Assembly (NCBI GenBank): GCA_035444285.1
Contig: DAOMOK010000007.1
Location: forward strand, 1-64,000
Source of the DNA: CAADGU01 sp035444285
GTDB lineage: Bacteria > Chloroflexota > Anaerolineae > Promineifilales > Promineifilaceae
DNA length: 64,000 nt
Direction of reading: 5' to 3'
The position numbers and the translations under genes were made by a program. Shown one piece after another: positions 31,523 through 39,336 of this stretch. The stretch's first letter is position 1, and every line of letters begins with the position of its first letter. Below the pieces are notes generated by a model. The model ran no database searches. It had not been told where the DNA came from and saw only the letters and a program-made list of their open reading frames with translations.

Positions 31523-32986
31523 TCAAGGCTGGGTTAAGGGCAACCTGACCGTAAACGTACTACCCGCATCTACTTGGCTGTCCACGGAGATAAAACCCAG
31601 GTGCGCTTCCACCAGGTTTTTGACAATTGCCAGACCCAGACCGGTGCCGATGGCTAAGTTTTGGTGTCCTTTTACCCGGCTGTAGCGGTCGAAAATGTAT
31701 GGCAGTTCGTCTTCTGGAATGCCATAGCCGGTGTCTGTAATCTCGACCAGAGCGTAACGGCCGTTTGCAGCCACCGATACGCCCACCGCTCCCTCTTTTG
31801 GCGTATATTTAATCGCATTTGAGATCAGGTTGGTCAGAACCCGCTCGATCTTCTTTTCATCGGCCGTAATCAGAATAGGTGTAGGTACCGGATCGAAATT
31901 CAGGACGATTTGTTTTTCCAAAGCCTGCGCCTGCACCGTTTCGGCAGTAGTCTTGGCCAGCAGCGCCAGGTCAAATTCTGACAGGTCTAATTCTAACCCG
32001 GCGCCAGAAGTCATCTTTTCCAGATCGAGAATGTTGTTCACAATCTCCAGCAACGTTTCTTGACTGCGCAAAACCACATTGGCAATTTGAACCTGCTGCT
32101 CGCGGGACAATTCACGGTCACGCAAGATACTGCCATACCCTTTGATGCTGGTGAGCGGCGTGCGCATATCATGGGTCAAAACGGCCAGAAATTGATCTTT
32201 TTCTTTATTCAGCCGTTCCAATTCATCATTGGCTTCCGCTAATGCCTGGGTGCGCAAAACCACCAGGTCTTCCAGATTATCCATCTGTTTCTTGGCATTG
32301 TTCACGGTAACGCGGAACGAGTAGGCAGAGAGAATAATGGGCAGCACAAAGATGGCTAAACCGAGCAGGCCAAAGAGGGACACGGCCGTGTACACCAACC
32401 CGCCGCCCACTGCCATCACCGTCACATTCATCGGCACCGCCCAGCGATTGTCGTGCCACATTTCCAGCGGCTTAATTCCATGCGCCAGAAAGATGATCAG
32501 AGCCAACAACCAAAAATTAACCTGATCGCCAATCACCGCTCCCACCAGCCAGGGCACGGTACGGGCCACAATGGTGTCGCCACCTAACAAGCTGTTCGTC
32601 ACATAAAAAGCAGCGCCAGCCAGACAGATGGAAATGGCCTGCATACCGGCATTAACCCCCAACCGCTCTAATTCAGCTTTCCACACGCGCTGGCCGGAAC
32701 GCAAATTAACAATCCACAACCCAATTTCGGCAATCGCCGCCACCGCCCCACCAATAACCGGGTCATACAAACCGACCACCGCAAAACTCATGGCCCCACT
32801 CACAGAAACGCCAAAACGCCCTCCCACCATATAGGTCATCGTACTCTGGGCCGCAATCGCAATCAGCAGCAGCAGAAGCAACGTAATCTTGTCTTCCGTA
32901 TGCAGGAATAGCCAGGCGCCCCAAACAACTATTGTTACCCCGACCAGAGTAAGAAAGCCTGAATAGAAATTGCGTAACTTAAACAT
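31523..32986 (-). CDS. Membrane sensor histidine kinase
   Basis: A 487-residue kinase. The N-terminal half (about 10-225) has 6-7 hydrophobic spans of the MASE-like type. A short coiled coil is followed by the HisKA domain with phospho-acceptor H272 in LTHDMRTPLTSIKGYGSIL and a HATPase domain with the N box NLISNAIKYTPKEG, G1 EITDTGYGIPEDELPYIFDRYSR and G2 GTGLGLAIVKNLVEAH. It senses an unknown signal in or near the membrane. There is no adjacent regulator on the same strand, so it is an orphan. Start chosen at MFKLRNF; an upstream GTG is less likely. Confidence 0.88.
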   Translation of the reverse strand: MFKLRNFYSGFLTLVGVTIVVWGAWLFLHTEDKITLLLLLLIAIAAQSTMTYMVGGRFGVSVSGAMSFAVVGLYDPVIGGAVAAIAEIGLWIVNLRSGQRVWKAELERLGVNAGMQAISICLAGAAFYVTNSLLGGDTIVARTVPWLVGAVIGDQVNFWLLALIIFLAHGIKPLEMWHDNRWAVPMNVTVMAVGGGLVYTAVSLFGLLGLAIFVLPIILSAYSFRVTVNNAKKQMDNLEDLVVLRTQALAEANDELERLNKEKDQFLAVLTHDMRTPLTSIKGYGSILRDRELSREQQVQIANVVLRSQETLLEIVNNILDLEKMTSGAGLELDLSEFDLALLAKTTAETVQAQALEKQIVLNFDPVPTPILITADEKKIERVLTNLISNAIKYTPKEGAVGVSVAANGRYALVEITDTGYGIPEDELPYIFDRYSRVKGHQNLAIGTGLGLAIVKNLVEAHLGFISVDSQVDAGSTFTVRLPLTQP

Positions 32987-33043
32987 AAACAAGTATGAAC
33001 ACACAAGTCTTCTGTAGCCAGTTTGTTACTACGTACCAACTTT

Positions 33044-33082
33044 AAAAGAAAAACCCCATGATGCCCATAGGAGATCATGGGG
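33044..33082 (-). terminator. Rho-independent terminator of the S8 protease gene
   Basis: On the minus strand, CCCCATGAT and ATCATGGGG arms (9 bp) around an 11-nt loop, followed by TTTTTCTTTT. It lies 60 bp beyond the protease stop codon. Confidence 0.8.
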
Positions 33083-33143
33083 AATGTGCAGTTTATGTGG
33101 TTGGTCAATGACGGCGGCTGCAGCCGCCAGCTATTGAGTACGG

Positions 33144-34784
33144 TTAGTTGTCATAATCGGCCAGACCTGTCCAGGAGTAGCCACCCGTCCAGGAGTAGCC
33201 ACCTGTCCACGAATAACCACCTGTCCAGGAGTAACCACCCGTCCACGAATAGCCACCCGTCCAGGAGTAGCCACTTTGCCATATGTCGCCGTCTTGCCAT
33301 TCTTGCCAGTCGGTGCTGCCTGTCCAGGAATAGCCACCTGTCCAGGAATAACCACCCGTCCAGGAGTAGCCGCCTGTCCACGAATAGCCACCTGTCCAGG
33401 AGTAACCGCCTGTCCACGAATAACCAGCCGCGTCAGACAAGGGCTGACCATCTTCATCCACGATGACAAAAACGCCATCCTGGAATGTGGCCGGGCCAAC
33501 ATACATCTGGCCGGGGGTCATGTTGGCATTGGCTTCACCGGTCGGGGGATTGAGTACGGCCGTAGCCGCATCCACCCGCCCCGCCCCTTGCTGGAAAATA
33601 GACCAGGTCAGGTCGCCATCAGCATAAGCCGCCGGTCGCGCCGCGGCCATGAGGGCATATTTTGCCTGGTTGGGCGTCATGGTGGGGTTGGCCTGTAACA
33701 TCAGCGCCACCACGCCGGAAGTAACGGCCGTAGCCGATGATGTGCCCGCAATCTGGTAATACTCACCCCGGATGCGGGCGTCCCGGTGATCATGCACCCA
33801 GGTCGTGCCAGCTTTGGTCATAGCCGTCATGTGCGCACCTGGCGCAACCACATCAGGTTTGACAAAACCCGTCTCGGTGGGGCCGGCGCCGCTGAACGGC
33901 GTGATGTAGTCGTCACTTTCATCCGTCGGTGTGAAATTGTCTGTATAGGCGCCAACGGTAATCACAAACGGATCATTGCCAGGTACAGCAATACTCATCG
34001 CGCCTGGCCCATCATTCCCGGCCGCCGCCACCACCACAACCCCAGCAGCCCATAAAGCCTCAACAGCCTGGTTGATGGGATCGGCCCAATAAGGACTGTC
34101 AATGCCACCTACCAGCGACAGGTTTACTACACGAATGTTGTAGGTATCCTTGTTTTGCAGAACCCAATTTAGCCCTTCAAGGATGTCTGAGTAAGCGCCC
34201 TTGCCCTCTTCATCCAGCACACGTACATCAATCAGATTAACGGCTGGGGCGACGCCTATGGTACCGTTTGAATCGGTGTGATCATTCCCGATCAGGCTCG
34301 CCATCATCGTGCCGTGCCCATGCGGGTCTGCTTTGTGCGACCCATTATCCAGGGCATCGTAGCGGGCCACAATGCGTTGGCGATTCCAATTCATGGGGGC
34401 AATGCCCGTGTCTACAACGGCCACGCCAATGCCTTCACCGTGATACCCGGCAGCCCACACCTCGGCAGCGCCCATTACTTCGGGAGCATCCATCTCTGGC
34501 GCATTACCGGCGGTCTTCACCTGCCCATCTACATAAATGGCAACCACCTGGGCATCACCCGACAAAGCCGCCGCCTGATGGTCGGACATTCTGACCGAAA
34601 CGGCGTTAATGATGTCCAGTTCTGCCTGAACCTGTCCGCCATATTTTTGCGCCAGGTCGCCGGCCATCTGGGCATTGGCGGCCTGAACCACAAATGCACG
34701 AGTTGGGGAAGAATTGGAGGGGATGGCGCTGAAAACGGCCGTTAACAAAACAAATAATGTAACAATACCAAACACTCGCTTCAT
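33144..34784 (-). CDS. Secreted subtilisin-like protease (S8) with GYSWTG repeats
   Basis: A 546-residue secreted protease. Signal peptide (about 1-30), an I9-like propeptide (about 30-95) and the S8 catalytic domain with D125 (VAVVDTG), H157 (HGHGT), oxyanion N257 (AAGND) and S349 (GTSSA). The C-terminal tail (about 454-540) has two blocks of six GYSWTG hexapeptides separated by a 15-residue W-rich linker, then LADYDN. The repeats differ from each other only at synonymous positions (TAC/TAT, TCC/TCG, ACA/ACG), which points to selection on the peptide sequence. AGGAGAG precedes the ATG by 8 nt. A terminator follows at 33044-33082. The role of the tail (wall or surface binding, or precursor) is unknown. 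Confidence 0.93.
   Translation of the reverse strand: MKRVFGIVTLFVLLTAVFSAIPSNSSPTRAFVVQAANAQMAGDLAQKYGGQVQAELDIINAVSVRMSDHQAAALSGDAQVVAIYVDGQVKTAGNAPEMDAPEVMGAAEVWAAGYHGEGIGVAVVDTGIAPMNWNRQRIVARYDALDNGSHKADPHGHGTMMASLIGNDHTDSNGTIGVAPAVNLIDVRVLDEEGKGAYSDILEGLNWVLQNKDTYNIRVVNLSLVGGIDSPYWADPINQAVEALWAAGVVVVAAAGNDGPGAMSIAVPGNDPFVITVGAYTDNFTPTDESDDYITPFSGAGPTETGFVKPDVVAPGAHMTAMTKAGTTWVHDHRDARIRGEYYQIAGTSSATAVTSGVVALMLQANPTMTPNQAKYALMAAARPAAYADGDLTWSIFQQGAGRVDAATAVLNPPTGEANANMTPGQMYVGPATFQDGVFVIVDEDGQPLSDAAGYSWTGGYSWTGGYSWTGGYSWTGGYSWTGGYSWTGSTDWQEWQDGDIWQSGYSWTGGYSWTGGYSWTGGYSWTGGYSWTGGYSWTGLADYDN
33165..33425 (-). repeat. Twelve 18-bp repeats encoding GYSWTG
   Basis: Two arrays of six 18-bp units (about 33317-33425 and 33165-33272) separated by 45 bp. 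Units vary at third positions only. Confidence 0.95.
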
Positions 34785-35180
34785 GATACTACTCTCCTAC
34801 ATTGTATTTCTGCTTGTGACTTGAAGCTGTTTTGGGGGATAACTGGTAAGTAGATTGAACTCCCAGCCCCCTGCTAACCATTATTGAAGATTGCCCCCCG
34901 GTTCCTCAATAGGAAAAGGGGTGAATGACCATTTTCCCATTGTTGTTTATGAAATTTTTATTGTTGCGCGTAAGACAGGCTTTAAGGATAATGGGCTACA
35001 AATTTCACGTAATGTAATTTCATTTGTAGTACAGCAATTGAATATAACCGACCAGGGTGAATTACCACATCATGTTTTGTGGTGTGTGTTGTTCTTGTGT
35101 TGTGATGGTGTCCTTGCCGACCTGTCGCAGCGCAGTTTATTGTTGTTGGGTTAACCGGATTTTAGGAAGGAGTGTGCAGC
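34785..35180. other. 396-bp AT-rich divergent region
   Basis: The region between the protease start and the mini-ORF. It has a hairpin at 34897-34921 (CCCCGGTTCCT with AGGAAAAGGGG-type arms) and no domain-bearing ORF. Candidate -10 sequences (TATAAC near 35048) are weak. It may carry the promoters for both divergent units. Confidence 0.5.
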
Positions 35181-35210
35181 ATGAAAAACGGTTATTCTTG
35201 GACAGGTTAG
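35181..35210 (+). CDS. Nine-codon ORF encoding MKNGYSWTG
   Basis: ATG-AAA-AAC-GGT-TAT-TCT-TGG-ACA-GGT-TAG. It is preceded by AGGAAGGAG with 8-nt spacing, one of the strongest Shine-Dalgarno sequences in the window, and followed by a GGATTG-GCAA-CAATCC hairpin (35215-35230) and a 16-bp-arm inverted repeat (35233-35266). Its GYSWTG is exactly the repeat unit of the divergent protease 400 bp away, with a further synonymous codon (TCT). It could be a peptide gene, a leader peptide or the remnant of a longer gene. I infer that translation is likely from the SD alone. Confidence 0.5.
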   Translation: MKNGYSWTG

Positions 35211-35232
35211 TTTAGGATTGGCAACAATCCGG

Positions 35233-35266
35233 TAAGGGACACGGCCGTGTACGGCCGTGTCCCTTA
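35233..35266. terminator. Inverted repeat with paired ACGGCCGT sites
   Basis: Arms TAAGGGACACGGCCGT and ACGGCCGTGTCCCTTA around GT. It is a strong stem between the mini-ORF and the MFS gene and probably acts as a terminator, although only a short T-rich tail (TTATTCT) follows. Confidence 0.6.
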
Positions 35267-35309
35267 TTCTCGCAATCATTGGGCAAACATAAAAAGGGGA
35301 GAAAACCAT

Positions 35310-36599
35310 ATGAGCAGCGCCCTTTCCTCATCTGAACCCATTGTTCCACAACGCCATGTATTAGCATCTCGCAATTTTCGTCTTCTTTGGCTGGGGCAGG
35401 CCATTTCCACGTTTGGCGATAAATTCAGTGAAATCGCCATTCCCATCATGGTTTACGCCATCACCGGCTCGGCCGTTCAGTTGGGGCTGGCGTTTCTAAC
35501 ACAAACAGTGGCCGCCCTGATATTTGGCCTGTTTGCCGGGGTCATCGCCGACCGTTGGAACCGCCAGCAAACCATGATCTGGTCAGATGTCATCCGGGCC
35601 GCACTCATTTTCGCCATCTTATTCGTGCCCCTGCTGCCCCTAACAACTGCCGGGCAACTGGTGGTGCTATACACCTTGAGTTTTATCATTGCCGCCGTAA
35701 AACAGTTCTTTTTACCCGCAAAAATCGCCACCATTCCCGAAACCGTCAGTGAAGGACAGTTAATGTCCGCCAATTCTTTAGACCAATCCACCATGACACT
35801 GATCGGGTTTGTGGGGTTTGCCGCTGCCGGTTTGCTGGTGGAAGGGGTCGGTGTGCAAAGCGCATTTGTGATTGATGGCTTTACCTTCCTGGTATCTGCT
35901 TTATTCATTGTCCTGATGCGGCTGCCCCAGGCAGAAGAAACAGCGGCTGAGGCGGCCCCCAAACCCGATGTACTCGCCGGTATTCGCGCCGGTTTTGCCC
36001 ACGTATGGAATGTTCCCATCTTAAAAGGCACCGTCCTGCTAAGTCTGGTAGCGCCCCTGGCCGTCGGCGCTACCCAGGCATTGTTGCTGATATTTGCCCG
36101 GAATGTGCTGAATGCGGGCGCAATTGGATTTGGGCTGCTAGAGGGCATATTTGGCCTGGGCATAGCCTGTGGCGCTTACATTTTGGCCCGTTTTGCGGCG
36201 GATGCTCCTCGTGGCCGATTATTGGCCTGGGGGGTCGTTGGCATGGGCGTGGGCCAGTTTCTAGCTGTACTAATACCTTTATTGTTAGTCACATGGCATG
36301 AGGCGGAAACCATCCTCTTGATGGCGGTTTCGCTGCCGTTCTTTTTCCTGGGCGCGGTTTGCAATGCCGCTGTGTTCATCGGTATCCGCACCATTGTACA
36401 GGAGAATGCACCCCGCGCCATGATCGGCCGTGTGTTCAGCGTGATCATGGTGGTCAGCAGCATGGCCATGGCGGCCGGGGCCAGCCTGGCCGGGTTGGCC
36501 GATTGGCTCGGCGTGGGCACGATGTTGGTCGTCTGGTCGCTGGTGCTGGTTGTTGCTGGCCTGTCCGCTCTGGCCTGGAAAACATTTCGGGAGGCATAA
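35310..36599 (+). CDS. MFS transporter (exporter type)
   Basis: A 429-residue membrane protein with about 12 hydrophobic spans. It has FRLLWLGQAISTFGDKFSEIAIPIMVYAI at the N-terminus and GLFAGVIADRWNRQQTMIWSDV near 75-96, typical of the MFS drug/enterobactin-exporter group (EntS-like). GGGGAG lies 10 nt upstream of the ATG at 35310. The substrate is unknown. Its stop codon directly abuts the ATG of the M3 peptidase gene, so the two are co-transcribed. No ACGGCCGT site was seen in the gene. Confidence 0.9.
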   Translation: MSSALSSSEPIVPQRHVLASRNFRLLWLGQAISTFGDKFSEIAIPIMVYAITGSAVQLGLAFLTQTVAALIFGLFAGVIADRWNRQQTMIWSDVIRAALIFAILFVPLLPLTTAGQLVVLYTLSFIIAAVKQFFLPAKIATIPETVSEGQLMSANSLDQSTMTLIGFVGFAAAGLLVEGVGVQSAFVIDGFTFLVSALFIVLMRLPQAEETAAEAAPKPDVLAGIRAGFAHVWNVPILKGTVLLSLVAPLAVGATQALLLIFARNVLNAGAIGFGLLEGIFGLGIACGAYILARFAADAPRGRLLAWGVVGMGVGQFLAVLIPLLLVTWHEAETILLMAVSLPFFFLGAVCNAAVFIGIRTIVQENAPRAMIGRVFSVIMVVSSMAMAAGASLAGLADWLGVGTMLVVWSLVLVVAGLSALAWKTFREA

Positions 36600-38075
36600 A
36601 TGTTGACGATGCCGGCAGCAACTGGGGTGGATGTAGCTGATTACCAGCGCCGGGCTGAGGGTTTCTGGCAGGCAGAAGTTTCGGCACAGTATCGGGCGCA
36701 GGCGGGTCTGGCAACTGAAGTGGAATTAACGGCCGTTTACGAGGAATATGCCAACCTGTTCTCTGCGGATGTGGTGCGGGAACTCATTGAAACGTCGCGT
36801 TCTCACGCTGGTGAGGAGTGTCGCTCACTGGCGGCTTTTGCCGCTTTGCGCTATTTACGGCAGGTTTCTTTGCCTTGTGATGAGGCGTTTGGGCAGCAGT
36901 TGGGCACGGCCGTGCTGCCCTGGGATGGGAAATCGTTACCCTTTTTTGCCACAACCCGGCTCCTTGGCACAGAAGTGGACCCGGCGCGGCGGCGGCTTTT
37001 GTACGCAGGGCGCAGTGACCTGGTGGCTAAAAACAACCGGATGCTGCAAGAACGGTGGCAGCATGTGAATGCCGAAGTCGGCCGGCTGGGTTTTGCCACT
37101 TATCATGCATTGTGTAATGAACTATGTGGTCTGCAATTAGAAAATCTTGAACTGATGGCGCAAACGTTTTTGCGAGAAACGGCCGTGCCCTACTTCCGCG
37201 CCCTTTCCCATTGGAGCCAGTTTGTTTTGGGCACACCGCAACCCGATGCCGCCGACATGTTTTATCTGCTGCGCGGAAGTCAATTTGACGACTTGTTCCC
37301 GGCTGAGAGGCTGCCAACGGCCGTTTACGAGACCGCCCGTATGCTGGGTTTTCCGCTGGCAGAGACAGCCGGTTTAGAGATTGATCTGGAGGCAAGAGAA
37401 GGTAAGTCGCCACGGCCGTTTTGCGCCTTTGTTCAGGTACCGGATGACATCAAGCTGGTCGTCAACCCAATGGGCGGGCATCAAGATTTCAAAGCAGCGT
37501 TCCATGAACTGGGACACGCTTTACACGGCCTGCACATTTCCAGGCAGTTGCATTTTGCCACCCGCCACCTGGGTGATGATTCGGTGGGGGAGGCTTTTGC
37601 CTTTTTGTTTGAGCAGTTCCCGGCCAATGCAATCTGGCTAAAAGAGATGTTTGGAGCGGCGGATTACAGCGCCTATGTGGATTACATGCGTTTTACACGG
37701 CTGCTGTTTGCCCGGCGCTGTGCCGCCAAAGTGTTGTATGAAAACCAACTGCATACAGGATTGTCTGATCCGGCCCGTTTTTATACGGCCGTCCTCCAGG
37801 AACACCTCGGCCTCAATATCTCCGCCGCTTACTATCTGCTAGATGTAGACGATGGTTTCTACAACGCCCAATACTTCCGCGCCTGGCTGTTAGCGGCCCA
37901 GATCGCCGCCCGGTTGGAACTCCAGTTCGGTAAGGAGTGGCTGCTTTCCCCGGCAACCGGCGCCTTTTTGCAGTCATTGTGGCAAAAAGGCCAGCCAGCG
38001 GCGGAGACGATTTCCGCTCTGATAGGGGAAAGGCGACTGAATCCTGAAGCGCTGATTCGTAGTTTTGTGGCTTAG
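36600..38075 (+). CDS. M3-like zinc oligopeptidase
   Basis: A 491-residue zinc metallopeptidase. The HExxH motif is FHELGHALHG, with the first histidine near residue 302, and the third ligand is probably in GEAFAFLFEQF about 25 residues later. The all-helical architecture and the C-terminal YYLLDVDDGFYNAQYFRAWLLA resemble the M3/oligoendopeptidase clan, but it is shorter than typical PepF (about 600 aa). It acts on peptides in the cytoplasm. Its ATG begins at the base after the MFS stop (TAA-ATG), giving tight translational coupling, so it may process what the exporter moves; that is inference. Confidence 0.8.
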   Translation: MLTMPAATGVDVADYQRRAEGFWQAEVSAQYRAQAGLATEVELTAVYEEYANLFSADVVRELIETSRSHAGEECRSLAAFAALRYLRQVSLPCDEAFGQQLGTAVLPWDGKSLPFFATTRLLGTEVDPARRRLLYAGRSDLVAKNNRMLQERWQHVNAEVGRLGFATYHALCNELCGLQLENLELMAQTFLRETAVPYFRALSHWSQFVLGTPQPDAADMFYLLRGSQFDDLFPAERLPTAVYETARMLGFPLAETAGLEIDLEAREGKSPRPFCAFVQVPDDIKLVVNPMGGHQDFKAAFHELGHALHGLHISRQLHFATRHLGDDSVGEAFAFLFEQFPANAIWLKEMFGAADYSAYVDYMRFTRLLFARRCAAKVLYENQLHTGLSDPARFYTAVLQEHLGLNISAAYYLLDVDDGFYNAQYFRAWLLAAQIAARLELQFGKEWLLSPATGAFLQSLWQKGQPAAETISALIGERRLNPEALIRSFVA

Positions 38076-38086
38076 CCGCCGCAGAC

Positions 38087-38113
38087 CCTAAGGGTTTCTG
38101 AAAACCCTTAAGG
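38087..38113. terminator. Hairpin after the M3 peptidase gene
   Basis: Arms CCTAAGGGTTT and AAACCCTTAAGG with one bulged A. It lies 12 bp after the stop codon. No T-run, so weak as an intrinsic terminator. Confidence 0.4.
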
Positions 38114-38155
38114 TTTGCTCTGTGATTATTTTCCTTTAATCTTTCAGTCAAATAG

Positions 38156-38183
38156 TTGACACATCAACCATTGTGCTTATAAT
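38156..38183 (+). promoter_or_regulatory. Consensus sigma-70 promoter
   Basis: TTGACA, 16-bp spacer, TATAAT: both hexamers perfect. Transcription would start near 38190, leaving a leader of about 95 nt before the CBM48 gene. Confidence 0.85.
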
Positions 38184-38234
38184 GGGCATAGTCCTGGCGA
38201 ATTTTTAGACCAGGAAGTATGTTTGAAAATAAAG

Positions 38235-38260
38235 AGCCGCTCCCTAATGGGCGGCTTTTT
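38235..38260 (+). promoter_or_regulatory. Leader hairpin with T-run (possible attenuator)
   Basis: AGCCG...CGGCT stem with an inner CCC/GGG pair around TAAT, followed by TTTTT. It lies between the promoter at 38156 and the RBS at 38271, so it could terminate transcription early. Confidence 0.6.
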
Positions 38261-38284
38261 CTATGCAATTGGAGGTTCTACAAA

Positions 38285-38584
38285 ATGGTTAAGAAGAAAT
38301 TTTTCAAAACAAGTGAAGAGTGTGAAGTCACCTTTGAAGTGAACAATGCGGATGCTCAGGAAGTGGTGTTGGTCGGCGAGTTCAATGGGTGGACGCCCGT
38401 TGCCATGAAACCGGTCAAGAATGGCCCGTTCCGCGCCAAAGTTCGTCTGCCCAAAGACGGCCGTTACCAATTCCGTTACCTGGTCAATGGGCAAAACTGG
38501 CTGAATGACGAAGCCGCCGATGCCTATTGGCCAAACGAACACGGTGGTGACAACAGCGTCATCTTCACTTTCTCTGAAAACTAA
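38285..38584 (+). CDS. Isoamylase-N/CBM48-type glycan-binding mini-protein
   Basis: A 99-residue single-domain protein of the early-set immunoglobulin fold. VVLVGEFNGWTPVAMKPV and YQFRYLVNGQNWLNDEAADAY are the signatures of CBM48 and AMPK-beta-like glycogen-binding domains. No catalytic domain is fused. It may bind glycogen or another alpha-glucan, or act as a regulator. GGAGG precedes the ATG at 38285; an in-frame ATG at 38219 lies upstream of the leader hairpin and is less likely. A promoter, leader hairpin and terminator make it a monocistronic, probably well expressed gene. Confidence 0.85.
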   Translation: MVKKKFFKTSEECEVTFEVNNADAQEVVLVGEFNGWTPVAMKPVKNGPFRAKVRLPKDGRYQFRYLVNGQNWLNDEAADAYWPNEHGGDNSVIFTFSEN

Positions 38585-38625
38585 TTCGGATATCCGCGAA
38601 GGGCGCGAGGACGCGAAGATGGGAA

Positions 38626-38656
38626 GAGGGCAGGCTGAACAGCCTGCCCTCTTTTT
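38626..38656 (+). terminator. Rho-independent terminator
   Basis: Perfect 11-bp stem GAGGGCAGGCT / AGCCTGCCCTC with loop GAAC, followed by TTTTT. It ends the CBM48 transcript. Confidence 0.9.
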
Positions 38657-38679
38657 GTTTGCCAGGGTGTATGGTTCGC

Positions 38680-39336
38680 TTACGGCTCCAGGCTGGCAAG
38701 CCCCTGGCGTAGGGCATATAGGGCTACCTGGGTCCGGTTAGCCAGGTGCAATTTACCCAAAATGTTGCTCAGGTGGGTGCGCACGGTGCGCTCGCTGATG
38801 ACCAATTGGTCGGCAATGTCCTGGTTGGTCAGGCCACGCGCCACTAATTTTAAGACTTCCACCTCCCGTTCTGTCAACGGATCGGTCGTGAGAGGGAGAT
38901 CGGTTGGCGGCTTATTGAGTTCTTGGATGACTTTGAGGGCAATATCGGGGTGAAGGGAGGCGCGGCCCTCATGCACATGACGAATCGCCTCCATCAACTC
39001 TTGTGGGGATGAGTCCTTGAGCAAATAGCCCATGGCCCCCGCTTTGATGGCGGCAAAAACGGTGTCATCATCACCAAAGCTGGTCAGTACCAGGATGTGA
39101 GCGTTTGGGTGGGCCGCTTTTATTTCGCTGATGGCCGCAACGCCGTTTTTACGCGGCATTTGAATGTCGAGCAGGATGACATCGGGCAAAAGCTGGTCTA
39201 CTAATTGCACCGCTTCTACACCGTCTACGGCCGTGCCCACCACGACCATGTCCGCCTGCGTTTCAATCAATGCCTCCAGCCCTCGCCGCACCACCGCATG
39301 ATCATCGGCCAAAAAGACCCGAATGCCCCCACTCAT
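38680..39336 (-). CDS. NarL/FixJ-type response regulator
   Basis: A 218-residue regulator. Receiver domain with DD at 11-12, phospho-acceptor D57 in VILLDIQMP and K near 107. C-terminal LuxR/NarL helix-turn-helix LTEREVEVLKLVARGLTNQD, with TVRTHLSNILGKLHLANRTQV as recognition region. It shares 4 bp with its cognate histidine kinase gene upstream (39333-40427), so the two form a two-component system. Target genes unknown. Confidence 0.93.
   Translation of the reverse strand: MSGGIRVFLADDHAVVRRGLEALIETQADMVVVGTAVDGVEAVQLVDQLLPDVILLDIQMPRKNGVAAISEIKAAHPNAHILVLTSFGDDDTVFAAIKAGAMGYLLKDSSPQELMEAIRHVHEGRASLHPDIALKVIQELNKPPTDLPLTTDPLTEREVEVLKLVARGLTNQDIADQLVISERTVRTHLSNILGKLHLANRTQVALYALRQGLASLEP

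Noticed and set aside
33165..33425. Regular 18-bp repeats that could look like a CRISPR array
   Set aside because: Units are contiguous without spacers and are in frame in a protease gene.
34891..35154. An 87-residue frame upstream of the mini-ORF
   Set aside because: No SD at its start, unusual composition (Val/Leu/Cys-rich end) and no domain. It is probably chance in the AT-rich gap.
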